Below are positions 1 through 9,423 of a DNA stretch of 64,000 nt, piece after piece. The notes beneath the pieces are model-generated. The model did no database searches. It was given only the letters and a program-made list of their open reading frames with translations, and was not told the DNA's origin. The position numbers were made by a program, and so were the translations under genes. The DNA comes from Chromatiales bacterium (GTDB lineage: Bacteria; Pseudomonadota; Gammaproteobacteria; UBA6429; Thiohalophilaceae): positions 7,113 through 71,112 of the forward strand of contig JALTJZ010000071.1 of NCBI GenBank assembly GCA_027076325.1. The letters are read 5' to 3'. The first letter of the stretch is position 1, and each line of letters opens with the position of its first letter.

Positions 1-220
1 GTGGTAAAAGTATTTTATTTCTGTTTTGTAAAGCCTTATAAATGGGACAGGAATCAGTTTTAAATGGGGTATGGCCTATGCAAAACGGCAACATTGATGG
101 GGTTGTCCGCTATCCGGTTTTAGACGTAATGGGTATTGGGCTGCAGGATCTCAGGGGGATAATGGTAAGCCGTAAGCAAATATAAGAAAAATAGTTAAAT
201 GTAGTATGCTTGTTATAGAG
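1..220. other. Left-edge stretch, no confident gene
   Basis: No frame holds a convincing gene. A 47-codon plus-strand frame (42-185) lacks a ribosome binding site. Another frame encodes a protein-like stretch broken by stops. A plus-strand terminator follows, so the decayed or misread 3' end of a plus-strand gene from outside the window is possible but not shown. Confidence 0.3.
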
Positions 221-249
221 GCGTCCGGCTTTGCAGGACGCTTTTTTTT
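221..249 (+). terminator. Rho-independent terminator
   Basis: A 6-bp GC-rich stem (GCGTCC/GGACGC) with a 9-nt loop is followed by eight T residues. The orientation ends plus-strand transcription entering from the left edge, just before the convergent ROK kinase gene. Confidence 0.8.
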
Positions 250-309
250 ATTGGCGCTTATAATATTTTATTGCCAGTTACTGATCACTTATCAGGGGCG
301 GTTGAGCTT

Positions 310-1239
310 TCACATATTCGGCTGATTTTTCGGCCATAACCAGGCAGCGCCCCTTACTCCACTTGAATCACCATGCAAAGGGGGGAGTAATTGTGTTGCT
401 ACCGTGTCAGAAAAAATAAACTCGTTCCAGTGTAGTGGCACATTTTTATAAAGCCGTTGTATATTTGACATGCCTCCACCGAGCACAATCACATCCGGGT
501 CAATAATATTAATAACGTGTGCCAGTGCTTTGGCCAGGCGCTTCTCATATAGTTCGATACAGCTCATGGCCTGCGGTTCACCTTGCTCTGCTTTTTTTAT
601 AATTTCTGTTACGGCAAGCCGGTGTTTTGCATTGCTTAGTCGCTGATAGTGTTTTTCAAACCCCGGGCCGGATAAAAAGGTTTCGATACAATCGGCTTTG
701 CCACAATAACATTTTTGCTGCATTTTTATTTGTTGTGTATCAACTGTATCCTGCCAGGGCAGTGGGTTGTGCCCCCATTCACCGGCAATGGCGTTACAGC
801 CGGTTAATACCTGTTTGTTAATGCTAATGCCACCACCGGTTCCGGTGCCGATTATTACGCCAAAAACAATACGGGCATTTCTGGCTGCCCCATCGGTGGC
901 TTCCGACACCACAAAACAATTCGCATCGTTTTCAATTCTTACCGCACAGTTTAGTCTGTTTTCAAGATCGGTTTTTAATGGCTGGCCAATTAACCAGGTT
1001 GAGTTTGCATTCTTAACCAGAGAGGTGGCCGGTGAAATGGCGCCGGGAATACCTATGCCAATGCTTCCTTGTTGTGCGGTATGTGTTTGTGCATTGTCGA
1101 CAAGTGTTTTGATAGCGTTTAATGTGGCTGCATAATCCTGTTGCGGGGTTGCAATACGTTGCCGGTAACGTTCAACACCGCTATCATCCAGAGCAATTAC
1201 TTCAATTTTGCTGCCGCCCAGGTCAATTCCGATACGCAT
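310..1239 (-). CDS. ROK-family sugar kinase, probably fructokinase-like
   Basis: A 309-residue cytosolic kinase that should phosphorylate a free hexose with ATP. The N-terminus MRIGIDLGGSKIEVIAL is the phosphate-1 ATP-binding motif of ROK kinases. A central GTGTGGG loop is present, and the ROK zinc motif appears as GHNPLPW followed by CYCGKADCIETFLSG (about residues 155-195). The closest known pattern is the Mak/fructokinase branch (GIDLGGTKIE), so fructose is the likely substrate, but N-acetylglucosamine or glucose cannot be excluded. It is the last gene of a minus-strand run and lies 9 bp beyond the cupin gene, so co-transcription is likely. Confidence 0.85.
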   Translation of the reverse strand: MRIGIDLGGSKIEVIALDDSGVERYRQRIATPQQDYAATLNAIKTLVDNAQTHTAQQGSIGIGIPGAISPATSLVKNANSTWLIGQPLKTDLENRLNCAVRIENDANCFVVSEATDGAARNARIVFGVIIGTGTGGGISINKQVLTGCNAIAGEWGHNPLPWQDTVDTQQIKMQQKCYCGKADCIETFLSGPGFEKHYQRLSNAKHRLAVTEIIKKAEQGEPQAMSCIELYEKRLAKALAHVINIIDPDVIVLGGGMSNIQRLYKNVPLHWNEFIFSDTVATQLLPPLHGDSSGVRGAAWLWPKNQPNM

Positions 1240-1248
1240 GTTATTTTA

Positions 1249-1623
1249 CTATTTTGAGTCCGATACAATAAACGTATCAGTGTGTGAATAGGCCGGGCTA
1301 CAGCAGCATAAGAAAACAAGATCTGTTTGTCCGCTATTTTTTATTTTATGCCGACTGTTTGGTGGAATACAAAGGGTATCGCCGCCTTCAACCGAAAAAA
1401 TTTCCTCATCTATGGTCATTAAACCGTGGCCCTGCTGTATATGATAAAGCTCTTCGGTTACCGCATGATAATGTAATTGTGTTTCCATACCAGGTTTTAC
1501 AATGGCTTGCGCCAGGCTTTGCTTGCTATTGTTATGCTGTAGCGGGTGCATCAGTTCACAAATACTGGAATTATCCTTTGTAATATAATTTGTTAATTGT
1601 TTTTTCTTTGTGATAACAGCCAT
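1249..1623 (-). CDS. Small cupin-domain protein
   Basis: A 124-residue single-domain cupin. The metal-binding histidines are visible as LHYHAVTEELYHIQQGHG (motif 1) and DTLCIPPNSRHKIKN (motif 2), giving the double-stranded beta-helix metal site. The start is the ATG at 1623 (MAVITKKK), one base after the stop of the upstream lipoprotein gene and preceded by an AGG ribosome site. A longer in-frame start would overlap that gene by 53 bp. The overlap-type spacing suggests translational coupling. The substrate is unknown; family members include isomerases and sugar-binding proteins. Confidence 0.8.
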   Translation of the reverse strand: MAVITKKKQLTNYITKDNSSICELMHPLQHNNSKQSLAQAIVKPGMETQLHYHAVTEELYHIQQGHGLMTIDEEIFSVEGGDTLCIPPNSRHKIKNSGQTDLVFLCCCSPAYSHTDTFIVSDSK

Positions 1624-1624
1624 G

Positions 1625-2119
1625 TTACCTGTCCGATTTGAGTGATGCGCCGGCAACAAAACGGACGTTACCATCAACTTTTGCAGTGGAAATAAAAATA
1701 TAAGGTTGTGTTAATGCCAGACTAACCTGTTCACCTGGTTGTGGTTCCCTGAATGTTACCAGGACGGTTAAATTTTCGTCCAGACGTTTCAGGCCATTAA
1801 TTCCGACGACATAGCCACCACTGGGTTGCTGGCCTGCAAAAATAGCAATCACCATATTGTCGTCAAAATTAATTTGTGGTAATTGTTGTTTCTGGTTGCC
1901 ACCATGTATCTGCCACAGGCGTTGCCAGTCGCTCTGGTTTGTAATCACAAGTTGCCGAGGAAGTGAGATATTGCTGTATTGCCCCTGAGCGACAATATTA
2001 AATTTGACATTAACAGTGTAAAGCTGGTCATCCGACAAGTCTGTATTTGTTGTGGCACACGATGTTAGCAGAACAAATAAAAAATACAGCAGCGGTTTCA
2101 GATTATCGTATTTATTCAT
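1625..2119 (-). CDS. Lipoprotein with PrcB-type C-terminal domain
   Basis: A 164-residue predicted lipoprotein. The signal peptide ends in the lipobox LLTSC, with Cys about residue 21. The mature part (about 35-155) resembles the PrcB C-terminal domain family: a conserved beta-rich segment with DDNMVIAIFAGQQPSGGYVVGI followed by a strand pair. PrcB was described as a subunit of a surface protease complex in Treponema; the role in proteobacteria is not established. It overlaps the upstream CPXCG gene by 8 bp and nearly abuts the cupin gene, so the three are probably one transcript. Confidence 0.7.
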   Translation of the reverse strand: MNKYDNLKPLLYFLFVLLTSCATTNTDLSDDQLYTVNVKFNIVAQGQYSNISLPRQLVITNQSDWQRLWQIHGGNQKQQLPQINFDDNMVIAIFAGQQPSGGYVVGINGLKRLDENLTVLVTFREPQPGEQVSLALTQPYIFISTAKVDGNVRFVAGASLKSDR

Positions 2120-2321
2120 TCTCTTGTCTTGTTATTATATTTTGTAAAGTACCATCCGGGCTGATAACAGGGGTAAACAAAATGGGCTGGCAACACACCT
2201 GACAGTCTTCAATATAAGTATAATCTTCAGTTGTTCCCGAGTCTATAAGTGGGCTAATATCAATGAGTGTATTGAAAACTTCACCGCAGTAAGGACAGCT
2301 TATATCAAAATCAGTCAGCAT
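2112..2321 (-). CDS. CPXCG-motif cysteine-rich protein
   Basis: A 69-residue protein with two Cys pairs, CPYCG near residue 9 and CQVCC near residue 40. This is the spacing of the small CPXCG family, a putative zinc ribbon of unknown function common in Gammaproteobacteria. It sits 14 bp downstream of hemW and overlaps the following lipoprotein gene by 8 bp. The family is recognised by the two knuckles only; no biochemical role can be assigned. Confidence 0.8.
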   Translation of the reverse strand: MLTDFDISCPYCGEVFNTLIDISPLIDSGTTEDYTYIEDCQVCCQPILFTPVISPDGTLQNIITRQENE

Positions 2322-2335
2322 GATATGTGCCAGTG

Positions 2336-3502
2336 CTAGCCAGGTAAAAAAAGCATAACAACATCATTTAAATATTGTTGCCCTAAAGGTGTCAGTTGTA
2401 TGTGCATGTTGTTTTGCTGTAGCCAGTTATTTTGTTGTGCTTTGTCAAGTATGGGCTGTATTGATGAAATGTCCATACCGGTATGATTATTAAATGTTTG
2501 GGCATCAAAACCACTGGTGAGCCTGAGTGCATTAAGCATAAATTCAAAGTAAATGTCGTTATCCTGCAATATATGCTGTTCTATAATATGCGCTTTATTT
2601 TTTACCTGTTGCATATAATGTTGAGGATGTTTTTGTTTTGCCGAACGGGTGATGCTTTGTGTATTGGCAGCGGTTATTTTCTGATGGGCGCCGGCACCAA
2701 TACCCAGGTAGTCACCAAACTGCCAATAGTTCAGGTTGTGTTTACACGGGTTTGCCTTACCTGATTTGGAAAAGGCAGAGACTTCATATTGTTGATAGTG
2801 ATGCTCGGCAAGCTGTGCATGTGCCTGTTGTGTCATATTCCATAGGGCATCATCATCCGGGAGCACGGGGGTGTGTGCGGCAAATAATGTATTGGGTTCA
2901 ATGGTTAGCTGGTAGTGGGATAAGTGTGGTGGCTGAAAGTCAATGGCTGTTTGCAAGTCTGTTAGCATTTGCTTGGTTGTTTGTTCTGGCAAGCCAAACA
3001 TTAAGTCTACATTAAAACTGTTAAAATTTGCTGCATGTGCAGCTTCAATTGCGGTGATTGCCTGAGTACTATTATGAATGCGCCCCAGTTTTTTTAGCAT
3101 GTTATCGTTAAAGCTTTGTATTCCTATCGACAAACGATTAATGCCCGCCTGGCGAAAGCCACTAAAACCGGACTGTTCAACAGTGCCAGGGTTGGCTTCT
3201 AAGGTTATTTCAATATCTGGCTTAAAATTTAAACGTGCCCGCAATGCCTGGATAAGTCTTTCAATTTCTTCTGCAGGAAAAAGGCTGGGCGTGCCGCCAC
3301 CCATAAAGATAGACTGAACGGGTCGCCCCCAAATATCAGGAAGTTCATGATCCAGATCCAGCAACAGGCAATCAATGTATTTGTTGTAAGATATGCCTGT
3401 TTTTATTGTATGTGAGTTAAAATCACAATAAGGACACTTCTTAACGCACCAGGGAAAATGAATATATAAACTCAGTGGTGGTAATGCGGCAAATAAAGGC
3501 AT
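2336..3502 (-). CDS. hemW: Radical SAM heme chaperone HemW
   Basis: A 388-residue radical SAM protein of the HemN/HemW family. The iron-sulfur motif CVKKCPYC is at residues 19-26, preceded by the HFPWC context typical of HemW. GGGTPSLF near residue 70 and IEITLEANPGT follow as SAM-binding and core motifs, with the C-terminal HemN-type domain after about 290. HemW binds heme and delivers it to respiratory proteins and is not a true coproporphyrinogen dehydrogenase. Its usual neighbour is rdgB; here two signalling-type genes lie between them. Confidence 0.93.
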   Translation of the reverse strand: MPLFAALPPLSLYIHFPWCVKKCPYCDFNSHTIKTGISYNKYIDCLLLDLDHELPDIWGRPVQSIFMGGGTPSLFPAEEIERLIQALRARLNFKPDIEITLEANPGTVEQSGFSGFRQAGINRLSIGIQSFNDNMLKKLGRIHNSTQAITAIEAAHAANFNSFNVDLMFGLPEQTTKQMLTDLQTAIDFQPPHLSHYQLTIEPNTLFAAHTPVLPDDDALWNMTQQAHAQLAEHHYQQYEVSAFSKSGKANPCKHNLNYWQFGDYLGIGAGAHQKITAANTQSITRSAKQKHPQHYMQQVKNKAHIIEQHILQDNDIYFEFMLNALRLTSGFDAQTFNNHTGMDISSIQPILDKAQQNNWLQQNNMHIQLTPLGQQYLNDVVMLFLPG

Positions 3503-3520
3503 AATGAGCAGGTTACATTA

Positions 3521-4492
3521 CTATCGTTTTTCGGCTAGCACTTTGTTGTCAATCTCTAATTTTAGCGATTGGGTGTTTGCAAAAAATTCATCCAGTGTCT
3601 GTTGAGGTACAAAAATATATTGTGCTGGCTTGATAATACCAGAGTATTCCGGCTCGTTGCTAAATTCAGGTACATGCAGGAAACTAAGAAACTCAACCAG
3701 GCCTAGCAGAAGAATAGAAGTAATAATGGCAGAAGCTCTGGATTTTTGATCAGAGAATGTGGTGCTATATCGTAGGTGGCCATATAGCAATATACTGGTA
3801 ATGATAATGCCGATGATAAAATTAATAACATTAGCCGAGCCAGATACTGAAAAACTGAATTCAAGGTAATTAACAAGGTTGTTAGCAAAAATACTTATAA
3901 TGGTTAGGCAGGATGCCCATATCGCATGATATGAGAAATAAAATCGGTGGGTAACAATTTTACTCACGATTGACCAGCCCATGGCCCACAAGGCCAGAAC
4001 AATTAACAATGGGAAAACATCGCTTAGCAGGCTTTGAACGGTAACCAGCCCGGTATCTTCAATGTAATTATTAAACATTAAAACAAGCGTAAAAATAATC
4101 CATACAATTGGCAAGATAAAACTACTGGTTAACAGCATGCTTATTTTGCTGGGTCTGGTGCGTTCCTGTAACGCTTCTTTAACAGGATGGTTTGTAAAAC
4201 GAAAGCGGATATCTGTGTGGCCGATACGAATACGGGAATCATCGTCAATGGTTATTGATTGTTGTTTTTTAAAAGGATGCAGGCTGAATACCCCGTTTTC
4301 GCTATTGGTATCGGTAACAATAAAAGAGTCCGATAAGGTGTTAATGCTAAGATGTGAAGGGGAAATATAAGGGTCGTCAATAATAATTTGATTATTGTAA
4401 CCGCGGCCTATCTTACAGGGGAACTCACTGATGTGATGGCGTTCTTTTACTTTGCCAAAGCGATCGAGTATTTCAATAATCAGGGTGCCCAT
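3521..4492 (-). CDS. FHA-domain multi-pass membrane protein
   Basis: A 323-residue protein. Residues about 20-97 form a forkhead-associated domain: CKIGRGYNNQI, then SPSHLSI and NSENGVF, the phosphothreonine-binding GR, SxxH and NG positions. About five hydrophobic segments follow between roughly 115 and 265, then a short polar tail. FHA domains read phosphothreonine, so it likely senses a Ser/Thr kinase and could partner with the kinase and PP2C phosphatase encoded at 12.6-14.3 kb. It overlaps the upstream protease gene by 13 bp, so the two are translated together. The membrane function is unknown. Confidence 0.8.
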   Translation of the reverse strand: MGTLIIEILDRFGKVKERHHISEFPCKIGRGYNNQIIIDDPYISPSHLSINTLSDSFIVTDTNSENGVFSLHPFKKQQSITIDDDSRIRIGHTDIRFRFTNHPVKEALQERTRPSKISMLLTSSFILPIVWIIFTLVLMFNNYIEDTGLVTVQSLLSDVFPLLIVLALWAMGWSIVSKIVTHRFYFSYHAIWASCLTIISIFANNLVNYLEFSFSVSGSANVINFIIGIIITSILLYGHLRYSTTFSDQKSRASAIITSILLLGLVEFLSFLHVPEFSNEPEYSGIIKPAQYIFVPQQTLDEFFANTQSLKLEIDNKVLAEKR

Positions 4493-5757
4493 GAAAACGC
4501 CTCCAGATATTTTTTACTAAAGGCAATGGCATTGTTGTAACTGATACCACTAAGAATTAAATTAGTTTGAATGGCGGTTGTTTCTTTGCTTAAACTGGCT
4601 GCTGACAGCATCATGTCATAAACACCGGTAAAGTGTTTATATCCCCGTAGGCAGAATGAGACCTTAAATGTTATCCTGTTATTTTTTACAAAATCTGTTT
4701 TACATTCATAGTTTGTAAAATATTTTTTATGCCCCGTTAGAAATACCCCAGGACTTTTATATAATTCTTCCTGAATATGGGCGAACCGATAGCTATTCAT
4801 ATTCTCGGCACTGATAAGATAGCGTGAATAATGGATATCCCCCGTCGTAAAGTTACTTGCCAGAAAAATATCATTTTTGGTGGCGCAACTATTTTCACTT
4901 ATTTTATAGGGTAAATCCTTAGACTCGGAGTCGCCCCAACAGGTTAAGTAGCTGGCAAGTTTATCCGGCACCTGGTATTGCCCTAGTTTTTTTGTTTTGA
5001 ACGGCTTGTTTAAAATATTGGAAATATAAATATTCTGGTTTGTAAGGACTTGCTGGCCAATGTGTGCGATAAAATCTTTTGGCCGTTCTTTCCTTTTAAT
5101 CAGTGCTTTTAAGTATTTCACTGGAACCAGAAAACCGATTTGATTTCCTGCAGTGGCAACATTAACACCGATGACCTTACCTTTTTTAGTAATAGACGGG
5201 CCGCCACTCATGCCAGGGTTAATGGCGCTGGATAAGTGGATTCTTTCATTCATGCTGTCATCGGTAAAGCCATTATAAGTGCCGGTAATAATAGCCATAC
5301 CCAGGTCGTGCGGGTTGCCGATAGAAAATATTTTTTCACCTTTTGTCAGGCGGGTATTCTGTAATCGTAAATACGGAGTTTTACTTTTAACTGTTTTCTT
5401 AACTGGTTGTAATAAAGCGAGGTCATGAATAACGTCAAAGTTAATCAATTTTGCCTGATAGACATGCCTTGTTTTTTTATTGTCATGTAAAACATATTCA
5501 ATCCGATATTGCTTTGGCTCAAACACGTGTTTGGAAATAACATGGTAGTTTGTTGCGATAAGGCCGGAACTATTCACAAAAAAACCACTGCCGATGGTTG
5601 TTTTAGAGTCGGTTGTTACATCGACAATGCGTATTTGCAGCAAACTGTTTTTATACTGGCTAAAAATATCCTTAGTACTTGCTGATATGGTATTAGCAAA
5701 AGAAAATAATAAAATAAAGAACAGTAAAAAAAGACTGTAGTTTCTAGATGCTATCAT
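4480..5757 (-). CDS. Secreted trypsin-like serine protease
   Basis: A 425-residue protein with an N-terminal signal peptide (hydrophobic to about residue 26). The chymotrypsin-fold triad is complete: His72 in ATNYHVI, Asp112 in VIHDLALL, Ser184 in NPGMSGGPS. This matches the HtrA/trypsin-2 family core. There is no PDZ domain; residues about 225-425 are a separate Cys-containing region I do not recognise. It is probably periplasmic. It overlaps rdgB (its start) by 4 bp and the FHA membrane protein by 13 bp, so proteolysis may be linked with FHA signalling. Confidence 0.85.
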   Translation of the reverse strand: MIASRNYSLFLLFFILLFSFANTISASTKDIFSQYKNSLLQIRIVDVTTDSKTTIGSGFFVNSSGLIATNYHVISKHVFEPKQYRIEYVLHDNKKTRHVYQAKLINFDVIHDLALLQPVKKTVKSKTPYLRLQNTRLTKGEKIFSIGNPHDLGMAIITGTYNGFTDDSMNERIHLSSAINPGMSGGPSITKKGKVIGVNVATAGNQIGFLVPVKYLKALIKRKERPKDFIAHIGQQVLTNQNIYISNILNKPFKTKKLGQYQVPDKLASYLTCWGDSESKDLPYKISENSCATKNDIFLASNFTTGDIHYSRYLISAENMNSYRFAHIQEELYKSPGVFLTGHKKYFTNYECKTDFVKNNRITFKVSFCLRGYKHFTGVYDMMLSAASLSKETTAIQTNLILSGISYNNAIAFSKKYLEAFSWAP

Positions 5758-6371
5758 TTGCTGTTAAACGATTTTATTTCTTTGGCCAGTGCTCTTAAAG
5801 CCTGACCACGGTGGCTAAGTGAGTTTTTCTGTTCGGCAGTGAGTTGTGCAGCAGAACATTGGTATTCTGGTACATAAAAAACAGGGTCATAACCAAAACC
5901 ATTTTTGCCCTGTGGTTCAGTTAATATCCGACCTTCCCATGTACCCTGAAAAATCAGCGGGGTTGGATCATTTTCGTGTTGCAGTAATACCATCAGGCAC
6001 TGGAAACGGGCACTGCGCTGTGCTTCGGGAATATTCTTTAATTCGCTTAGTACTTTTTGCAGATTGGCTTCGTCACTGGCATTTTCTCCGGCAAAGCGTG
6101 CAGAATAAATGCCGGGTACGCCTTTTAGTGCATCAATTTCAATGCCTGAATCATCGGCTAATGCAGGCAAACCAGTATGGTGGCAGGCATTGCGTGCTTT
6201 AAGCAGTGCATTTTCCACAAAGGTAAGCCCGGTTTCAGGAATTTCCGGGACATCAAATTCAGATTGTGAAATAACTGAAATGTGATAAGCCGCCAGAATT
6301 TCTGTGATTTCGCGCGCTTTACCGGCATTGTTGCTGGCTAGTACAATTTTTTCCGGAATCATTTTTTCCAT
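5754..6371 (-). CDS. rdgB: XTP/dITP diphosphatase RdgB
   Basis: A 205-residue Ham1-family nucleotide house-cleaning enzyme that hydrolyses dITP, dXTP and ITP to the monophosphates and pyrophosphate. Visible motifs are LASNNAGKAREI at the N-terminus, ETGLTFVENALLKARNA, ADDSGIEIDAL followed by PGIYSARFAG, and the C-terminal SHRGQALRAL. A second ATG nine bases inside (MIPEKIV) is an equally good start. It lies 17 bp after rph, the standard gammaproteobacterial pairing. Confidence 0.95.
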   Translation of the reverse strand: MEKMIPEKIVLASNNAGKAREITEILAAYHISVISQSEFDVPEIPETGLTFVENALLKARNACHHTGLPALADDSGIEIDALKGVPGIYSARFAGENASDEANLQKVLSELKNIPEAQRSARFQCLMVLLQHENDPTPLIFQGTWEGRILTEPQGKNGFGYDPVFYVPEYQCSAAQLTAEQKNSLSHRGQALRALAKEIKSFNSK

Positions 6372-6388
6372 CGTTTCAAAGCCCCTGG

Positions 6389-7105
6389 CTAAGCTTTTAA
6401 AGCTTTATTCTGATGTTCAAGTAGCTGTTCGATAGCCTGTTTTGCAAGTGATGACATGGCAATAAGATCGTCATGACTAAAAGCATCGCCTTCGGCTGTG
6501 CCCTGCACTTCAATAAAGCCGCCTTTGTCGTTCATGATGATATTCATATCGGTGTCGCAGTCGGAATCTTCAATATAATCCAGATCCATCACCGGTGTGC
6601 CTTTATAAACGCCAACAGAGATTGCCGCGATTTGATTTACAATCGGGCTGTCTTTAATCATTTTCTTCTCGAGCATATGGTTGACTGCATCGGTTAATGC
6701 AACAAACGCACCGGTAATGGATGCGGTACGTGTGCCGCCGTCGGCCTGAATCACATCGCAATCCAGAGAAATGGTATGTTCACCGAGCTTGTCAAGATCA
6801 ATGGCTGCACGTAAGGCGCGGCCGATCAGTCGTTGAATTTCCATGGTACGGCCACCTTGTTTGCCGTTGGAGGCTTCGCGACGCATACGGCTACCGGTTG
6901 AGCGTGGCAGCATGCCATATTCTGCAGTAATCCAGCCCTGACCTTTGCCACGTAAAAAACCCGGTACTTTTGCTTCGACTGTTGCGGTGCAAATAACTTT
7001 GGTGTCACCACAGCAAATAAGTACCGAACCTTCGGCGTGTTTGGTGTAATTTCGGGTAATACTAATGGGGCGTAATTCATCGGCGGCTCGACCACTTGGG
7101 CGCAT
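6389..7105 (-). CDS. rph: Ribonuclease PH
   Basis: A 238-residue phosphorolytic 3'-5' exoribonuclease that trims tRNA 3' ends. It has the characteristic N-terminus MRPSGR..DELRPI, the segment [32 protein letters not shown], and the phosphate-site region [13 protein letters not shown]. Length matches the family. It is first in its minus-strand group; the 237-bp upstream gap holds a palindromic repeat. In many relatives yicC is the direct neighbour, but here about 7 kb separates them. Confidence 0.96.
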   Translation of the reverse strand: MRPSGRAADELRPISITRNYTKHAEGSVLICCGDTKVICTATVEAKVPGFLRGKGQGWITAEYGMLPRSTGSRMRREASNGKQGGRTMEIQRLIGRALRAAIDLDKLGEHTISLDCDVIQADGGTRTASITGAFVALTDAVNHMLEKKMIKDSPIVNQIAAISVGVYKGTPVMDLDYIEDSDCDTDMNIIMNDKGGFIEVQGTAEGDAFSHDDLIAMSSLAKQAIEQLLEHQNKALKA

Positions 7106-7224
7106 AATCTTTCCTTTATTATGTGGGGGTTAAAATAGCCTAGTATAACGTGTCTTGATGATGTTGAGCCAGTTTGTTTTAGCGTAAGTTGATACTTAAC
7201 TAATCTTCGATTCACCTAAAACAG

Positions 7225-7287
7225 GATTGCTTCGCTATTGCTCGCAATGACCACATCTAAGTCGTTGCGAGCAATAGCGAAGCAATC
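7225..7287. repeat. Dispersed palindromic repeat, family A copy 1
   Basis: Two 27-base arms (7225-7251 and 7261-7287) are inverted copies with one mismatch around a 9-nt loop. The core GTCATTGCGAGC, then AATAGCG, then GCAATC recurs at 29677-29754 and 38387-38467. This kind of extragenic palindrome is widespread in proteobacteria. It sits in the gap between rph and the aldolase/dehydrogenase gene, at one edge of an apparently inserted block. Confidence 0.9.
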
Positions 7288-7342
7288 TTGTGAAATTACA
7301 GGGTAAGGGTAACTTAAGAACCTTATACAAGCTTGAGGTTAA

Positions 7343-9307
7343 CTAAATAACCCGATCATTGCCACCGTCAACCGGCAGTTGTGCACCGGTTGTTTTAGCA
7401 AACAGTTTGCCGCACATCGCAGCGGCGAGGTCGGCAACGTCACTGCTTTTTAATTCTGTTTTAAGAATATTTTTACGTTTGTAGTCTTCCACGCTTAGTC
7501 CATAGTGTTTGGCACGTGCAGTTAGAATTTCATCGGTCCAGATGGCGGTATCGAAAATGGCATCCGGGTGCAAGGTGTTGATACGAATATTATCGGCTCC
7601 CCATTCCAGTGCGGCAATACGTGCCATTTGTGTGAGTGCGGCTTTCGATGCCGAGTAAGCCACTGCACCGGGGCCAGGCGCAAGTACATTTTTAGAGCCG
7701 AGCATGACAACACGCCCACCCTTAGGTGCCTGTTTTAATGCGTTGTGTGCTTCGCGCATATAAATTAAATTGGCATCCAGATTAACCTGCATTACTTTGC
7801 GCCAGTCTTGTGTGGATATTTCTGAAATCTTGCGGCTTAACGGGAACAGCCCGGCATTCAGGATTAACATATCCAGACCGCCAAAGCGCTGAATGGCCTG
7901 TTTAATAGAGTCGATTATTTCAGCTTCATTGCTGACATCGCAGGTAATACCAAAATAGTTTGCCTGTGACCGCATGCTGGTAACGTCAGAATTAATATCC
8001 ACTGCAACCACCGCCGCGCCTTTGGCCAGTAAAGCTTCAACGCAGGCTTTGCCAATACCCGATGCAGCGCCGGTAACAAGGGCGACTTCACCTTGAAATT
8101 CCGCTGTTGTCGCGCCTTTTTTAAGCTTGGCCTGTTCCAGATCCCAGTATTCCATATCGAAAATATCTTTATCGGATAAGGCTTGATAACCACCGAGTGC
8201 TTCCGCACGAAGGATAATATCAATGGTGTGTTCGTAAATGTCTTCTACAATGTCAGCATCTTTGGCTGTTTTTCCAATGGCAATAAAGCCAAGTTCTTTG
8301 TCTAGCAGCATACGGGGTGCGGCATCGAGCATTACCTTGCTACTGCCCACTGAATTTTTGTCGAAGTATTTTTTATAATTTGTAGCGTACTGTTTTACAT
8401 TGGTACCCAGCATGGGGTGTTGTTTAGTGCGAATAACATGGTCGGGTGTGGCCGGGCCCTGTTGTGCAATTTTTTCAATGTCATTGCGTTGTGAAAAGGC
8501 GATGCATTTTTTATTACTGGATGTTTTAAGAATAACCGGAAACCCGGCTATTGCAGATATACTATTACGGAGTTTTAAAACAGACTTTGTTGTATCGCTT
8601 GTTTGTTTTATATTGCCTTGTTCGATATCCCATGCATTTTGGTTTTTAAGGTACTCTTCTGCCATGGTTACATATTGAATATGGCGTTCGTAAGATTCTT
8701 TTGCTGTTGCACCAAAAGTAAAAATACCGTGGTTGAGTAAAATCATTGCTTCGGTTTTGTCGGTGGCCTGTTCGGCAAATTGTTTTGCGCACAGGCGAGC
8801 TAAATCAAACCCCGGCATAATGTAGTCGATAATAATGGCTTTATCGCCGTAAATTTCCTCGATACGTTTTTTACCTTCTTTGGTATTAGTAACTGTAACA
8901 ACGGCATCGGCATGGGAATGATCAACATACTTAAAAGGCAGGGTGGCATGTAAAATAGCTTCAACCGAGGGTGTAGGTGCGGTTGAGTTAGTCATATTAG
9001 TTTTAAGCTCATTGACCATTTGCGGGTCGGAGAGTTGCTTTAACTCGGCTAAATCACACAAATGTTTTAAACGTACTGGTGCAAAGCCGGGCGCTTCGAT
9101 TGAAATTAAATCCCAGCCACTGCCTTTAACGTATAAAATGTCTTCGTCTTGCCCGAGAATATTTTTTTCTGTCACTTTAACCGAGGTATTGCCACCGCCA
9201 TGTAAAACAAGTGATGGATCTTGTCCTAGCAGTTGTGAACTATAAACACGAAGTTCCAGATCGGTTTTATATTTTTTTGCCTGTTTGTCATTCCAAAGAT
9301 TCTGCAT
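7343..9307 (-). CDS. Bifunctional class II aldolase / short-chain dehydrogenase
   Basis: A 654-residue fusion. The N-terminal class II aldolase/adducin domain (about 20-240) shows HGGGNTSVK, the zinc pair in DHSHADAV and LLNHGIFTFG. The C-terminal SDR domain (about 405-654) has the NAD motif TGAASGIG and catalytic YSASK. The family includes rhamnulose-1-phosphate aldolase/lactaldehyde dehydrogenase fusions, but no rhamnose genes are nearby, so the substrate is uncertain. I use the ATG at 9307 (MQNLWND), preceded by GGA; a TTG four codons earlier is possible. It is divergent from the DUF389 gene. Confidence 0.85.
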   Translation of the reverse strand: MQNLWNDKQAKKYKTDLELRVYSSQLLGQDPSLVLHGGGNTSVKVTEKNILGQDEDILYVKGSGWDLISIEAPGFAPVRLKHLCDLAELKQLSDPQMVNELKTNMTNSTAPTPSVEAILHATLPFKYVDHSHADAVVTVTNTKEGKKRIEEIYGDKAIIIDYIMPGFDLARLCAKQFAEQATDKTEAMILLNHGIFTFGATAKESYERHIQYVTMAEEYLKNQNAWDIEQGNIKQTSDTTKSVLKLRNSISAIAGFPVILKTSSNKKCIAFSQRNDIEKIAQQGPATPDHVIRTKQHPMLGTNVKQYATNYKKYFDKNSVGSSKVMLDAAPRMLLDKELGFIAIGKTAKDADIVEDIYEHTIDIILRAEALGGYQALSDKDIFDMEYWDLEQAKLKKGATTAEFQGEVALVTGAASGIGKACVEALLAKGAAVVAVDINSDVTSMRSQANYFGITCDVSNEAEIIDSIKQAIQRFGGLDMLILNAGLFPLSRKISEISTQDWRKVMQVNLDANLIYMREAHNALKQAPKGGRVVMLGSKNVLAPGPGAVAYSASKAALTQMARIAALEWGADNIRINTLHPDAIFDTAIWTDEILTARAKHYGLSVEDYKRKNILKTELKSSDVADLAAAMCGKLFAKTTGAQLPVDGGNDRVI

Positions 9308-9423
9308 GTTTTTTTCCAAAATATTTTAAATATAGTGTTGACGTTGATAATAACATTGATTCATTGTGTCTGAATATACGGTCTCTGGGTAAATGTACAC
9401 TCAGTATAAAGCGGGGGGAGCTT

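Noticed and set aside
2659-3015. 118-codon plus-strand frame inside hemW
   Set aside because: It is fully antisense to a conserved gene, and its product shows no family features.
7225-7287. Rho-independent terminator reading of the family A palindrome
   Set aside because: The stem is strong but has no following T-run, and the same sequence recurs elsewhere, so a repeat element is the better explanation.
9211-9423. Longer N-terminus for the DUF389 protein
   Set aside because: It would overlap the divergent aldolase gene. The ATG at 9424 follows a strong ribosome site.
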